Assembly (NCBI GenBank): GCA_030248215.1
Contig: JASANG010000961.1
Location: 62,001 to 126,000 of the forward strand
Source: Enoplolaimus lenunculus
Taxonomy: Eukaryota; Nematoda; Enoplea; Enoplida; Thoracostomopsidae
Reading direction: 5' to 3'
Length of the DNA stretch: 64,000 nt
A program made the position numbers and the translations under genes. How positions within the stretch are numbered: position 1 is the stretch's first letter; every line of letters starts with the position of its first letter. Positions 44,162-54,994 of the stretch are shown piece by piece. The notes under the pieces were generated by a model. That model was not told where the DNA came from and made no database searches. It saw nothing but the letters and a program-made list of their open reading frames with translations.

Positions 44162-44367
44162 CACTGCAAAAATGGTGAGTCAAATTGACTCCCTCCGAAA
44201 TAGGCTCTATGGGTCTACACAAACTGAGTCAAAATTTGATTCCGCCATAGTCAAACGTGCGATTTAGCGAGTCAAATTTGATTCTGGAGTCGAATTTGGC
44301 TCAGTTTGTGTAATCCCGTAGAGCCTATTTCGGAGAGAGTCAATTTGACTCACCATTTTTTGCAGTG
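44162..44367. mobile_element. GAGTC foldback element (TA-flanked)
   Basis: CACTGCAAAAATGGTGAGTC and CCATTTTTTGCAGTG, each flanked by TA; arms mirrored around about 44265. Confidence 0.78.
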
Positions 44368-44460
44368 TACCTACATTTACATCGACAGTTATAACTTGAG
44401 CGTGCAAGTTGCCCTGTTACAAGTTCTCGTAGCAAAACTTTTGCATCAGGCACACATGTA

Positions 44461-44659
44461 CACTGTAAAAAATGGGGAGTCACATTGACTCTCTCGGAAA
44501 CAGGCTTTTCCTGACTACACAAACTGAGTCAAATTTGTCTGCGCCAGAGTCAACACTGAATCGAATTTGACTCTGGCGGAGTCAAATTTGACTCAGTTTG
44601 TGTAGTCAGGAAAAACCTGTTTCTGAGAGAGTCAATTTGACTCCCCATTTTTTATAGTG
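44461..44659. mobile_element. GAGTC foldback element (TA-flanked)
   Basis: CACTGTAAAAAATGGGGAGTC and CCATTTTTTATAGTG with TA on both sides. Only 93 bp from the previous copy, in the same orientation of ends; arms very similar, so young. Confidence 0.78.
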
Positions 44660-44765
44660 TACGAGTGAGGGCGTCGTAGGCACCGCACCCCCTGCGAAAA
44701 GCTTGACCGAGTGCCAGCGGAAGCACCTCCTCAAACCATCGAGTTGACGGGCGATGTAAGGAACA
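44660..44765. other. GC-rich patch of unknown nature
   Basis: About 90 bp of much higher GC than its surroundings (GGCACCGCACCCCCTGCG, then AGTGCCAGCGGAAGC). Open for some 25-30 codons on both strands. It directly follows a GAGTC element. It could be an exon scrap, a SINE piece or captured DNA; nothing recognised. Confidence 0.3.
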
Positions 44766-45326
44766 TTTTCTTCTTTGTACCATAGACACCTTCTTGCGAT
44801 TGCTGCTATAAGAATTCCCAGTTGCAGGGCTGACGTATACGTGTGAATTGTGCCTTAAACTTCTGAAAGTACATTTTAGTTTTGGCCGTGGTAAAAATGA
44901 TTTGTGGCCAATGTTAAGGCCGTAAACTGTAGATTAAGTATCTGGCTCGTATATAGCTCACTTTGCAAAGGGGGTGGGGCTTAAAAATTATTAAGGAGGG
45001 GTAATACAAGGGTTTTTGAACAGACTTCTACTTTGTTCCCGACAACTCTATTTTATATCGCATTTACACTGTATATATTTCTCTGTATAAGTATAATGGT
45101 CAAAATTATAAGTCTTGCGTCAGAGAACAAGAGATTCAGTGAATACGCAGGTCTGCCCCTAAAAGTGAACGAATCTTGCTGAAGCGTAACCTTTAAGAAT
45201 AATTGCTAGCTTTCACAAGTTACATAATTGACGTTAATGAAACCTTTTGCACAAAACAATAGTCACTGACCGAGGTCGGTGATAAGAACAAAATGTTCTA
45301 CCTACTTGTAGAATTTTATCTGAATG

Positions 45327-45524
45327 CAGGGCCGGAGCAGCCACTCTCCATACCCCCCATTAGGAGGACACAAACCCCTAAAGGGGCCCAAACCATAAGC
45401 GGCTTCAACAGAACTGTCGAAGGTTTAAAATGCATCTGGTTTTTGTTCGCTTCGCTCGCGAGTTTGGGGGCCCCAACACTGGAGATTGGGGCAGCCTTTA
45501 CCCCTGTTTGCTCCGGCACTGACT
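45327..45524. mobile_element. GGGCCGGAGCAGCC inverted-repeat element
   Basis: CAGGGCCGGAGCAGCCACTC at the left is mirrored by TTTGCTCCGGCACTG at the right. AAAGGGGCCCAAAC and GGGGGCCCCAACAC form inner arms. Contains GTTCGCTTCGCTCGCGAG, which recurs at 47073. Open frames on both strands come from the inverted repeat. Confidence 0.6.
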
Positions 45525-45644
45525 GAATGGATGTTAAAAACCCTGTTATATATGAATGCTTTGCCAATATTCACGTTATCGTAACCGATTTTTGATTATT
45601 TTGTGCCATATACTTAGAATGAGGTTTAAGGCTGGTCGACCCGT

Positions 45645-45934
45645 GTTTACTTTGAGGAGGGTCCAGGTTTCTGGTGGGTCTATAAAAAGTAGGTTTAGAT
45701 TCTAGATTACATTTTTTGCTTAGGCTTAGGCTCAAGGAATACGTTTTTGCAACGCTTAGGCTTAGGCTTAAGGAACACGTTTTTACAACGCTTAGGCTTA
45801 GGCTTAAGGAATACGTTTTTACAACGCTTAGGCTTAGGCTTAATCTTAGGAATACGCTTCTACAACGCTTAGGCTTAGGCTTAGGAATAAATACGATTAA
45901 TCTACTGTTTACGCCCCTAACAGTAACATTGGCC
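45645..45934. mobile_element. TTAGGC-family element, GGGGCGTAAC subtype, with repeated AACACG-spaced units
   Basis: GTTTCTGGTGGGTC left and CTGTTTACGCCCCTAACAG then TAACATTGGCC right, as in 23591-23757. Inside, a unit of about 37 bp (CTTAGGCTTAGGCTTAAGGA plus ATACGTTTTTACAACG) is repeated four or five times, so telomere-like words are embedded in a larger tandem repeat. Confidence 0.7.
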
Positions 45935-46199
45935 GACTGTCCAGTTAATATGTATTGTTTTTGTTTCTATACGCTATTAATAGGCGGAAATTACCTAATT
46001 TTGTCATCTTTATTTTTGCGTAATGTATTTAAGCCATTGAACATAAAAGGAACTTGTGCACAATTTCAACCTGCCAAGATTTTTGATGTTAATCCTACAA
46101 CGGACGGCCTAAACCACAATTGTAATCTCGATACATTGAGTAGCAAGGTACTGTTGGGCTGAGTTACTGCAGCAGAACTACTGGCTGGTTGCAAGAATA

Positions 46200-46408
46200 C
46201 ACTGAAAAAAATGGTCAGTCAAATTGACTTTCTCCGACATAGGTTCAACGGGACTACACAAATTGAATCAAATTCTATTCGACCAGAGTCAAGCGTGCGA
46301 TTCAGGGAGTCGAATTTGGCTCTGACGGAGTCGAATTTGATTCGTTTCGTGTAGTCCCGTACAGTGAATTTTGTAGAGAGTCAATTTGACTTACCATTTT
46401 TTGCAGTG
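46200..46408. mobile_element. GAGTC foldback element (TA-flanked)
   Basis: CACTGAAAAAAATGGTCAGTC and CATTTTTTGCAGTG with TA flanks. More diverged than most (TCTGACGGAGTCG, GATTCGTTTCGTGTAG). Confidence 0.7.
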
Positions 46409-46566
46409 TAGTGTTAATAACTACGGTTTTAAGAACTTAGAATGCAAGTGCTTATATTTGAAGACCAGATTTTTGTGCTAGAACGATATCCTTAACCTGA
46501 TAGGTTGTATTAAAGTTACGCACAGTATAGGCTCTAAAATATTAGCCAGCTGTTTTTCAGTCCCTC

Positions 46567-46748
46567 GGCCAATGTATACAGAACAACGCCGTAACAGTAG
46601 TATAAGTATATTCCTAAACCAAAGTCTCAACGCAAGAATGAGCTTACACCTAAGCATAAGCCTAAGCAAAACTTTGTATGAAGCTTACACTTTACTCTAT
46701 TGCGGACCCGCAGAAAAAACGTTTCGCCCCTGATCTTTACGCGAACCG
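46567..46748. mobile_element. TTAGGC-family miniature element
   Basis: GGCCAATGTATACAGAACAA left, CGCCCCTGATCTTTACGCG right. Core reduced to CCTAAGCATAAGCC. Confidence 0.6.
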
Positions 46749-47295
46749 AAAACGGGATGGCCCTAAATGTAGATTTGGGCCAATTTTGGCTTGGTTTTCA
46801 TTTGAAAATATTAAAATTCAAATTTCAAATCCTGGATTACGTCCAAAGGGAAATCCGCACTGTCGTGTAAAAAACTAAATTGTATTGCACCAGATGTCAA
46901 TAAATTAGCATATTTTAATATTTGATCGCAGAAATTTTACCGTATTCAACAGTTTAGAAATTCTGTCACCGGCGTATCCATAAGGATATACCTTCATCTA
47001 GCGCTCCCCGAAACAGTAATCAATACGAAGATTTTGTAGATAAGGTCAGCACTATATTGGCTTTCTGATTTTCGTTCGCTTCGCTCGCGAGTTTTACTCC
47101 CATTCTCACGTTGCGTACCCTGTAAAAATTTCAGCAACCGCTAATCAAAGCTGCGTGGGAACTTTACACTTGGATCGAGTCTTGTGTAATATTTAAATTT
47201 ACAATTGAAACAACCCACCCCAGAGTCTTTTGAGTAACGCAAGTCAAGCGTAGGTTTTAATTCAGTTTACCTTTTCGCTAATTCTATTAGCTTAT

Positions 47296-47425
47296 GGGTT
47301 GCGCTATACTTGATGTGACAGGCGCCGTCCAGCGGCGGCCATCACTGTGCGTCACCCGTACGGCGACGTTCGTCACCGTGACGGGTGACGGACGGCACCA
47401 CACGTCAGAAAAGTATAGCGCAACT
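47296..47425. mobile_element. GGGTTGCGCTATACT element, compact form without minisatellite
   Basis: GGGTTGCGCTATACTTGATG and AAAAGTATAGCGCAACT are inverted ends. The 130-bp body has GTCACCCGTACGGCGACG and CGTCACCGTGACGGGTGACG, the words that were amplified at 16175-16450 and 60144-60430. This is the likely ancestral layout. Confidence 0.65.
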
Positions 47426-47459
47426 CTAAACATTAAATCAACAATGTTTAAAGTTTATA

Positions 47460-48000
47460 CAACGAACACTAGCGGATCCAGAGGAGGGCGAGGGTGGCGT
47501 ACGCACCCTCATCAAAATTTTTTGTGATAAAATGGTAAGATCCCTCCCTACCTTACAGTTTTCCCCTCAGAAATTGCTTTATAAATAAGATAAAGGTCCC
47601 TATATTTTTTCCTCAAAAATTGTTTGTGACAAAATAATAAGGTCCCTACTTTACAATTTTTCTACTTCACAAACTTTTTGGTGGCAATATGATAAGGTTT
47701 CTACGTTACAATTTTTGCGTTTCATAACATATGCCACCCCGCCCCCCCCCGTCAGAAATTCCAGCGATCCGTCGCTGGCAACGAACACGAACGTAACCCA
47801 AAACCGGCATTGGTCAGAAACGCCCCAAATGAAATTTCGGGACAGGCAACAAAAACGTTTTTCCACCGAAGAATTACACGTCCGGGTCCAAGTTTTCGCA
47901 TCAACAAAATTCCGGGTCAGCGTTTTCATAACAAATCATTGGGACCGGGTATTACAAAATTACCCGGACAAAATACCGTAATAAAATTAGCTTAGTAATT
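47460..48000. other. degenerate repeat region
   Basis: GCGGATCCAGAGGAGGGCG near 47465 and a three-fold repeat of ATAAGGTCCCTAC-like units with TTTTTCC tracts (47525-47710). Then GGGACAGGCAACAAAAACG and related FP-rich open frames. No family assigned and no gene recognised. Confidence 0.3.
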
Positions 48001-48379
48001 TTAACATCCAGCGCCTACCGCAAAGGAACGACCGGAATTGAACGGTGACAAATCAGAGAAGCTTTCGCTTGTGAATGCTTAAAAATCGTTTTAAATCAAG
48101 CGCATATCTCACAGTTTTTCAATACAGATACGCTGCAGGTATTGTTTTATATGAAACTTACGAAATTCATCCAAAATCTTAAAAAATTTTGAAGCAACCC
48201 GCTATATTTTCTTTAAAAGAAGCCAAGTGAATATATGTACACCTCGCTTTTGTTGGCAGAAAAACAGAACATCTTTGAAACTTTTATACTTCAATATCCG
48301 TTTTCTGTTTCCGTTCCTTTTTCCGTTATTTGGATAACTACTCGTTTTGGTTGTTATTACTATCCGTTTACAGCCTGAT

Positions 48380-48821
48380 ATATATGTCGTAGGCCAATCT
48401 GCTATTCACGCCAACTACTAATTGGCCTAGACCAATCTTCTATTTAGTTTAATAGCAGTTTGGTCTGGGCTAAACTGTTATAGAACTTATAGACCAATCA
48501 GATTTAATTATTTTAACAAGCACACTACCGTTAACCAATGAGCGTTGGTCTTTACAAATTAAGAAAATTCATCATTACAATTTACACTACAATTTCCTCC
48601 AAATTTATAATTATACGCAGTTGAGTCCAACTTGAGTTCATTATAACTCACGTAATTTTTGCGTTATGGTAAATTTAAATTTACTTTCTAAAACCTAATT
48701 GAGAGTGCTATTTAATAGTATGTGGCCTAGGCCAACCTGCTATTTACTTGTAATATATAGCAGATTTCCCTTGACGAATTGGCAATTCGCCTGATTATCC
48801 AGACTGGCCTACAACATATAT
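48380..48821. mobile_element. TATATGTCGTAGGCCAATC inverted-repeat element
   Basis: ATATGTCGTAGGCCAATCTG at the left, CAGACTGGCCTACAACATAT-type at the right. Inner blocks AGCAGTTTGGTCTGGGC and GCCTAGGCCAACCTGC are mirrored. Single full copy, about 440 bp. Confidence 0.65.
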
Positions 48822-49248
48822 ACCGGTGTTTAGAAATGAATCCTGGCTGCGTCCTATGCGTTGGCATCGAAATAGAGCGAGAATAACATGTGTGCCATAA
48901 ATTATTTCCAATATCCTAGTTAATAAAAAATTTCGTTTTTAGATTTTTTGCTAATTAATCAACAGTACAATAACATAACTGTTAGCAAATTTTCAGAAGC
49001 AATATTTCAGCATAAAAATAACATAGCTAGGTTTTTTTAAAATTGGCTAATAATAAGTTAGCGATTGGTTCAACTTTTAAGCATATATATTTGCAGAAAT
49101 TTTAGTAGACTGTACTAAATAAATATTTTTAAATTTCCGTTGACGTCAGCATTAGCCGAGCACGATTTACTATTGAGGTTTGACGAATTGTGTTTATGGT
49201 TCAACAAACCTTTATTTTTTCCTGTTTTAAGAACCGTTTAAATCATGG

Positions 49249-49397
49249 ACCCATGTAAAGATCAGAGGCCGAACGATTTTCCCTCTGCGACTGCAACAAC
49301 TTAAACTTAAGCTTTGGACTAATTTGTACGTTTAGTCTTTTACACGTAGACTTAATACGTATTAACTCATTCTTGCGTTTAGGTTTAGGCTGAGGTA
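49249..49397. mobile_element. TTAGGC-family element cut by a GAGTTGA element
   Basis: GGACCCATGTAAAGATCAGA left end and a TTTAGGTTTAGGCTGAGG core. The right end is replaced by the element starting at 49398. Confidence 0.6.
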
Positions 49398-49634
49398 CAT
49401 TGTAAATTCTAATGACTTCATTAATCAACTCAGAGAGAGAATTAGTTATTTCTGCTCATTTCTGAGTTTATGGTAAAAATTAAGTCACTCTGAGCTAATT
49501 TAATTCCAGTTGAGCTAATTAACTGAGAGTAAAGTTCACCCAATTAAGAATTCTGAGTTCTGAAAGACCTAACTCAGAGCTCAGACGTCTGAGTCGATTC
49601 AACTCATTCTGAGTTAAAATCAACTTACTGAATA
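49398..49634. mobile_element. GAGTTGA palindromic element
   Basis: CATTGTAAATTCTAATGACT left; ACTCATTCTGAGTTAAAATC near the right. Mirrored AACTCAGAGAGAG and TTCTGAGTT blocks. It interrupts the TTAGGC element to its left. Confidence 0.6.
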
Positions 49635-49706
49635 CAATATATAAAGTCATTATTAATCAAACAAATATTAAAAAAGGTCGATGTATTAGAATTCTTTGAG
49701 CAGTCA

Positions 49707-49915
49707 CACTGCGATAAATGGGGAGTCAAATTGACTCTCTCCGAAATAGACTTTTCCTGACTGCACAAACTGAGTCAAATTCGACTAACTGAACGATTCA
49801 TTGACTCGAATTTGACTCTGGCGGAGTCAAATTTTGGCTCAGTTTGTGTAGTCCGGAAAAACCTATTTCGGAGAGAGTCAATTTGTCGTACCATTTTTTG
49901 CAGTGCGGAACGCCA
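49707..49915. mobile_element. GAGTC foldback element
   Basis: CACTGCGATAAATGGGGAGTC and CCATTTTTTGCAGTG. Centre near 49795 with AACGATTCATTGACTC. Confidence 0.75.
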
Positions 49916-50026
49916 CACATACGTATTTTGGGCACCGTTCTAAGTGATTTATATACCTTTTGTTTATATTGCAAATTATATGTATTACGATAAAGGTTTG
50001 TAGTTCGAACAGATTTTCTTTTACTC

Positions 50027-50232
50027 GGCCCATGCATAACAATGCCTTATCGTTTTCCTGCTGGGCGGTAATAGAGTCAGTTTAAGCTTTAGACTAACTT
50101 TTTTGCGTAGACTTAGGTTTAGACATGGTCTCAGTTTTACGCTTACGCTTACGCTAATCCTTACGCTCAGGCTTAGGCTTAGACTTAGCAATAGCTTGTA
50201 CTACTGTTCCGGCCCTTTTCTATAAATGGGCC
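50027..50232. mobile_element. TTAGGC-family element, GGGCCGGAAC subtype
   Basis: GGCCCATGCATAACAATGCC left, GGCCCTTTTCTATAAATGGG then CC right. The core mixes TTACGCTTACGCTTACG and CAGGCTTAGGCTTAGAC, so TTAGGC and TTACGC variants coexist. Confidence 0.65.
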
Positions 50233-50672
50233 AATTGTTAACGCATCCAACTGCGATACGACACCTTTGCCTGACATATGTTTGCGTCCACTTTGCAAAT
50301 ATTGCAATCCCCGTAAATAAGCTGAAGTTTGCTGTGACTACAGAATAATTTTGAGACAAAATATTTTTTCTTCAATTTTGCCGGGTTCTAAAATCTTGAA
50401 ATTAAAACACGACCAAAGACTCAGTTTGTCAAATAATTCGGTCTCATGATACGTTTTATTCGTCTGTAATCCGGTGAAATTTAACACCGAATGTACACGC
50501 AACAAATAAATTGGCGTTTGTGCGTCACAGGTTTATTCCGATTTATATGCGGTTTGCGGGTTTCACATACTGTTCACCTGGGTCGTCGCCAGAGACAAAG
50601 CGAACGGTTCGGCGAACTACAGTAAAATTGGGAAAAACATAATTTTTGTTTACATATAGACAAATTCAGTTA

Positions 50673-50922
50673 CACTGTAAATTTTAGTGAGTTGATTTTA
50701 ACTCAGAATGAGTTCAATTACTCAATCTGAGTTAGGACTATCAGAACTCCAGATTTTGAGTTGATTCAACTCATTCTGAGTTAATTAATCAACTCACCCA
50801 GGGTCAACTCGACTCAGAGTGAGAATCAACACAAGGCAGAGTGTGATAATGTTTACTGATATTAATTAAGAAATAATTAACTCGCTAGCTAAATTGATTA
50901 ATCAACACGGTGGAATTTGCAG
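50673..50922. mobile_element. GAGTTGA palindromic element
   Basis: CACTGTAAATTTTAGTGAGT left; ACACGGTGGAATTTGCAGT right. Mirrored TGAGTTAATTAATCAACTCA core. About 250 bp. Confidence 0.7.
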
Positions 50923-51560
50923 TTATCGTCAAAGAGCCTATATCATCTACCTGATTTCTAACGGAATTCCGATTTCGACTAAAATTCCGATAAGGATTCC
51001 GATTCCGACTGGCTGCCATTCCGATGCCAGAATTCCCATTTTTCGGTTATGAGTTTTTAAGGCAGTTGAACTTAGATTTTGCCTCACCTGCCCATATTCA
51101 CTATAAGCGGCTGTGCACTATGCATAAACCTAAACGTAAGCCTAAGCCTAAGCATCTTCAAGTACCCCCCGATCTGCTCTGGTATATAATGACAGCTGCA
51201 AAAATGGTAAAAGCAATATTTACTAACATGTTAAACTGCATGTTTCTCTATTTCAACTACACAATAAGGATAATCCAATGTAAAAGTGCGTTGATCCAAA
51301 CATATTACAAACTGGGCGTACGGATTGCAAAAAAAAGTTCTGGTTCAGGTCAGCGGCTGTAGCTGGGATTTCGTTTCAGGAGCGGATGCCCACGGCTGAA
51401 AGCTTTTTAGGCGACCGTAGCCAGGTTCTGCGACTTTTATCGCAAGCCAGTTGCGCTAGTTTTTTTATAAGTTTGTTTGACAGAAATAGATTTATTATAT
51501 TAGTTGGTTAGAGTTGCTAGAGCGCAACCGTAATTTGCTAATTATATATATACATATATA

Positions 51561-51937
51561 GGCCCAAGTATAAAACAGGGCCGGAAAGTAGTATAAGCAT
51601 ATTCCTAAGCCTAAGCTAAGCCTAAGCCTAAGCGTAAGGATGAGCCTATTCCTAAGCCTAAGCCTAAGCCTAAGCTAAAGCGTAAGAACGATCATATTCC
51701 TAAGCCTAAGACTGAGCCTAAGCCTAAGCGTAAGGATGAGCCTATTCCTAAGCCTAAGCCTAAGCGTAAGGATGAGCCTATTCCTAAGCCTAAGCCTAAG
51801 CCTAAGCTAAAGCGTAAGAACGATCATATTCCTAAGCCTAAGACTGAGCCTAAGCCTAAGCGTAAGGATGAGCCTATTCCTAAGCCTAAGCCTAAGCGTA
51901 AGGATGAGCCTATTCCTAAGCCTAAGCCTAAGCCCTC
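51561..51937. mobile_element. TTAGGC-family element with higher-order duplication
   Basis: GGCCCAAGTATAAAACAGGG left end. The right end is missing and sequence of the next element starts at 51941. It is composed of AAGCCTAAGCC arrays spaced by CGTAAGGATGAGCCTATTCC. A block of about 126 bp (51645-51770) is repeated almost exactly at 51780-51905. The largest telomere-like run in the window. Confidence 0.7.
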
Positions 51938-51940
51938 GTC

Positions 51941-52193
51941 TGCACTCAAAATAATATATTTCTGAGATTTAAGACAAAAATTTATTTCACTTAAGAAACA
52001 TAATTAACAAGGTGCACTCGAAAAGTATTTCTGTGATAACAGAAAAGATTTCAGAAAAGTTTTGAAATAAAGTCTCAAAATAAACGTTTTTCAGTTATTT
52101 TTTGAAAAATTGTCTTAAATCTCACAAAAACTTGTCATATTTGCCACAGAAAATACTTTTCTGACTAAATTTAGAAATACTTTTTTGTGCGTG
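51941..52193. mobile_element. AAAAGTATTTCTG inverted-repeat element
   Basis: TGCACTCAAAATAATATATT left and AGAAATACTTTTTTGTGCG right, opposite orientation to 43695-43945. Contains an inner CACTCGAAAAGTATTTCTG at 52013, suggesting a tandem or nested pair. Confidence 0.55.
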
Positions 52194-52447
52194 GTTAAGG
52201 CTCGGGTCGTGGCCATTGAAACATACGTTGAATTATTTTCCAAAAGGTTCCTGGAATAATATTAAAGGCGCATAGCTTTTGTTGGTCAACGAAAATTGGT
52301 ACGTCATGGTGAGAATATATTATATTTCTTATATATTAAACTAATTACTGAAGTATATTTATTATTTTTTGTATTTTAATATCCAGATACCTGAAAGTAC
52401 TATTTACGGGTTGAGGGGCGAGGGTTGTTGGCCGCGGTTTCCAGTAT

Positions 52448-52637
52448 GGGCCAATGTACAGAACCGGGGCGGAACTGTACTATATGCATATTCCTAAACC
52501 TAAGCCTAAGCCTAAACCTAAGCATAAGAATGGTAATATTCCTAAGCCTAAGCCAAACAAAAAAGTTAGTCTAAAGCTTAAGCTTACTCTGTTGCAGTCC
52601 CACAAAAAACGTTCCGCACCTGACATTTACATGGGCC
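52448..52637. mobile_element. TTAGGC-family miniature element, complete
   Basis: GGCCAATGTACAGAACCGGG left, ACCTGACATTTACATGGGCC right. Core AAGCCTAAGCCTAAACC. Confidence 0.7.
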
Positions 52638-53409
52638 CCAGTAAGGAACATCTTGACCCAACCGTCTCCGTACAGAAAATTATCAGCAGCATTGAAAATA
52701 AATCTATGATAGAAACAATTTTCTGCCAGCTTCGCGACCCCCCCATCCTCAGGAGGTCATCTGGCCTCCTCAAGTAACAGTTCCTGGTTCCAAACCTGAA
52801 TGGGCGCTATACGAGTACTAACCCACGGCGTAGCTAAGATGTCGTTTCGAGCAGATATAAAGACTCGTATTGTTTTGTAAGTGAGCGTAGCGAACGATAA
52901 ATTTTTTACGCTGAATTTCAGAGTATCAAACCTATGAAGGTACCGTTTTTCTGGCTTGTCCAGAAGTTTCGGGAGGTAATATATTTCCAATATCCCTATA
53001 TACGCCTTTGGTACCAGGTATTAAATGGTTCGGTACCAGATGGGTATGAATAGAGTAAAATACCCAGCCAGGTTTGACGTTGGATAAGTAAAAACTCGCA
53101 AAGAAAGCGTTTATATCGGTACTCATTCGGTTTAGCCTAATTTTGCCAACGTAGATTACGTGCCTAATTATTCCTTGAAATGTACCACCGCAATTCTTAA
53201 TTAATAAACCACGCCTGCAGGCTGGACGTTTAATGAGGGGCGGGTCCAAAAATACCACTAGCGATTGATATTGTCGGCAAAAAGTGGCATTTTTACTGTT
53301 GTAATAATCATTTCTCGCATGAATATTTTCAATTTCATCTGTGATCTTACGCTTGGATTTGATGAACACGGAACGTTCAGATCACAATACTTCCTTGAAA
53401 GTGGGTGTA

Positions 53410-53619
53410 CACAGCAAAAAATAGTGACTCAAATTGACTCTCTCCGAAATAGGCTCTACGGGACTACACAAATTGAGTCAAAATTCGACTCCGTCAGAGT
53501 CAAATTCAATTCACTGAGTCGCACGTTTGACTCTGGCGGAGTCGAATTTGACTCAGTTTGTGTAGTCCCGTAGAGCCTATTTCGGAGAGAGTCAATTTGA
53601 CTCACAATTTTTTGCAGTG
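53410..53619. mobile_element. GAGTC foldback element (TA-flanked)
   Basis: CACAGCAAAAAATAGTGACTC and AATTTTTTGCAGTG with TA flanks. Arms agree almost base for base (AAATAGGCTCTACGGGACTA and TAGTCCCGTAGAGCCTATTT), so this is a young copy. Confidence 0.8.
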
Positions 53620-53775
53620 TACTAAAATTCTGATAAATTGTGTTGGTGACGTTTTTATGTCAAACAGCTGGGGCTTAGATATTTCAAGCTGAAAACGAAC
53701 CATTTCATATTTTATAAAATTCAAATTTGTTGCGGAAAAATCGTAAAGACCGTGGCTTTCACGATAGATTTGTCG

Positions 53776-53982
53776 AACCGTGTATACAACAGGGCCAGAT
53801 CGTTTTCCGCAGGGGCTATAATAGAGTCAGTTTAAGCATTAGACTAATTTTTTTTTGCTTAGGCTTAGGCTTAGGACTATGCTCATTTATACGCTTAGGC
53901 TTAGGATTAGGCTTAGGTTTAGGCTTTTAGGCTTAGGAATATGCTTATACTAGTGTTCCGGCCCTGTTCTATACACGAGGCA
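53776..53982. mobile_element. TTAGGC-family element with exact 8-bp duplication
   Basis: Left CCGTGTATACAACAGGGCC, right GGCCCTGTTCTATACACGAG. ATTTGTCG stands on both sides (53768-53775 and 53983-53990). Core TTAGGCTTAGGCTTAGG in two blocks. The clearest evidence that the family transposes with 8-bp target duplication. Confidence 0.82.
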
Positions 53983-54198
53983 ATTTGTCGTACGATTCTG
54001 CTTTCACCTCTTAACCTTAGTCTAGTTCGTGGCATTTAAGGTTAGCAGGTTTGAAGAGTTGATTGCAGTTTATATTTTACGAGCTGTAAAAGTGGCTTTT
54101 TTGGAGCTTGTAAAAGTTATTTGGTATATCCCACTGATTTCTTTGTATACGGCCCTGAACGTAGATACGGCTATACCATCTTGAAACGAATTCATGAC

Positions 54199-54392
54199 TA
54201 CAGTAGTGACCCGAATAAGAGAGGGGTAAACGTTTAATTAAACAAATAATTGCAATACCGGATAATATCAGTGACGAAGGGTAGTGAAGGTCGGTTGAAA
54301 ATAAATAACAGTCCGCAACCGAATAACAAAGAGGGTACCCTCTGAAGAGGCCAAATATATATCTATCCCCCCTTATTCGGGTCACTGCGGTA
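54199..54392. mobile_element. GTAGTGACCCGAATAAGAG inverted-repeat element
   Basis: CAGTAGTGACCCGAATAAGA at the left and CTTATTCGGGTCACTGCGG at the right. Internal ATTAAACAAATAATTGCAAT and CCGGATAATATCAGT are shared with 56909-57403. Confidence 0.7.
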
Positions 54393-54436
54393 GTCAGCGA
54401 AGATATATTTTTCTCGCTGTTAAAAATTTTGGCTAA

Positions 54437-54546
54437 ATTCAGTGAATCGCATTCGACTCTGGTGGAGTCGAATTTCGATTCAGTTTGTGCAGTCCGGAAA
54501 AGCATATTTCGGAGAGAGTCAATTTGACTGACCATTTTTTGCAGTG
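54437..54546. mobile_element. GAGTC foldback element, right arm only
   Basis: ATTCGACTCTGGTGGAGTCG, GTGCAGTCCGGAAAAGC and CCATTTTTTGCAGTG. No left arm. Confidence 0.6.
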
Positions 54547-54549
54547 TAT

Positions 54550-54715
54550 GAGCAGTACATATCCCATCAGGCCGTGATTAGAACCCCATCGAGGGCGAAT
54601 ATCAATCTCTCATAGTTGACCAGTGTAGACGGACTACACGGATGTCATGAACGTTGAATTCTAAATTGCAACAGTCAGATAAAATCGAAAATATTCATGT
54701 GAAAAAAGGTTAAGT
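54550..54715 (+). mobile_element. decayed piggyBac-type tRNA-like element
   Basis: ATCAGGCCGTGATTAGAACCC resembles a worn B-box region, and AAAATATTCATGTGAAAAAA then GGTTAAG is the right end of the family at 58178-58448. Strongly diverged. Confidence 0.35.
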
Positions 54716-54727
54716 ACCTGCATGACA

Positions 54728-54883
54728 GTAGCCGCCTCACCTTGCTAGGGACGCTAAATCTTTCTCAGGATTTGGTGTAAGTACAAGGGTTTGCATTGAA
54801 GCAAGGTTGACAAGTTTCTAGTTGGGGCCAAAATTCTTCCCAACGGGCTGAACCCTCCTGCCCCCACCATTGGCTGCAAGCAT
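54728..54883. mobile_element. decayed GGCCCGTAGCCAGC-family element
   Basis: CAGTAGCCGCCTCACCTTGC, then TTTCTCAGGATTTGG, and CCCCACCATTGGCTGCAAGC keep the layout of 14028-14193. Confidence 0.5.
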
Positions 54884-54994
54884 GACTACCGGTACATTTA
54901 CAGGTAAAGTTAATCACGAAAGGTACGTTAGACCTTTCAGTGGATCGTGGCTAAAACAGTTGTAACCGCTTTGGTTTACAGAAACCTTGAGATA

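Noticed and set aside
45293-45567. Overlapping ORFs on both strands near 45.3-45.6 kb
   Set aside because: They arise from the inverted repeats of the GGGCCGGAGC element and resemble no protein known to me.
47715-47995. FP-rich ORFs near 47.8 kb as an exon
   Set aside because: Open in overlapping frames on both strands, without acceptor or donor sites that fit and without recognisable homology.
51561-51937. True telomere or subtelomere
   Set aside because: TTAGGC runs are short, occur in both directions, and are bounded by transposon inverted repeats with target duplications.
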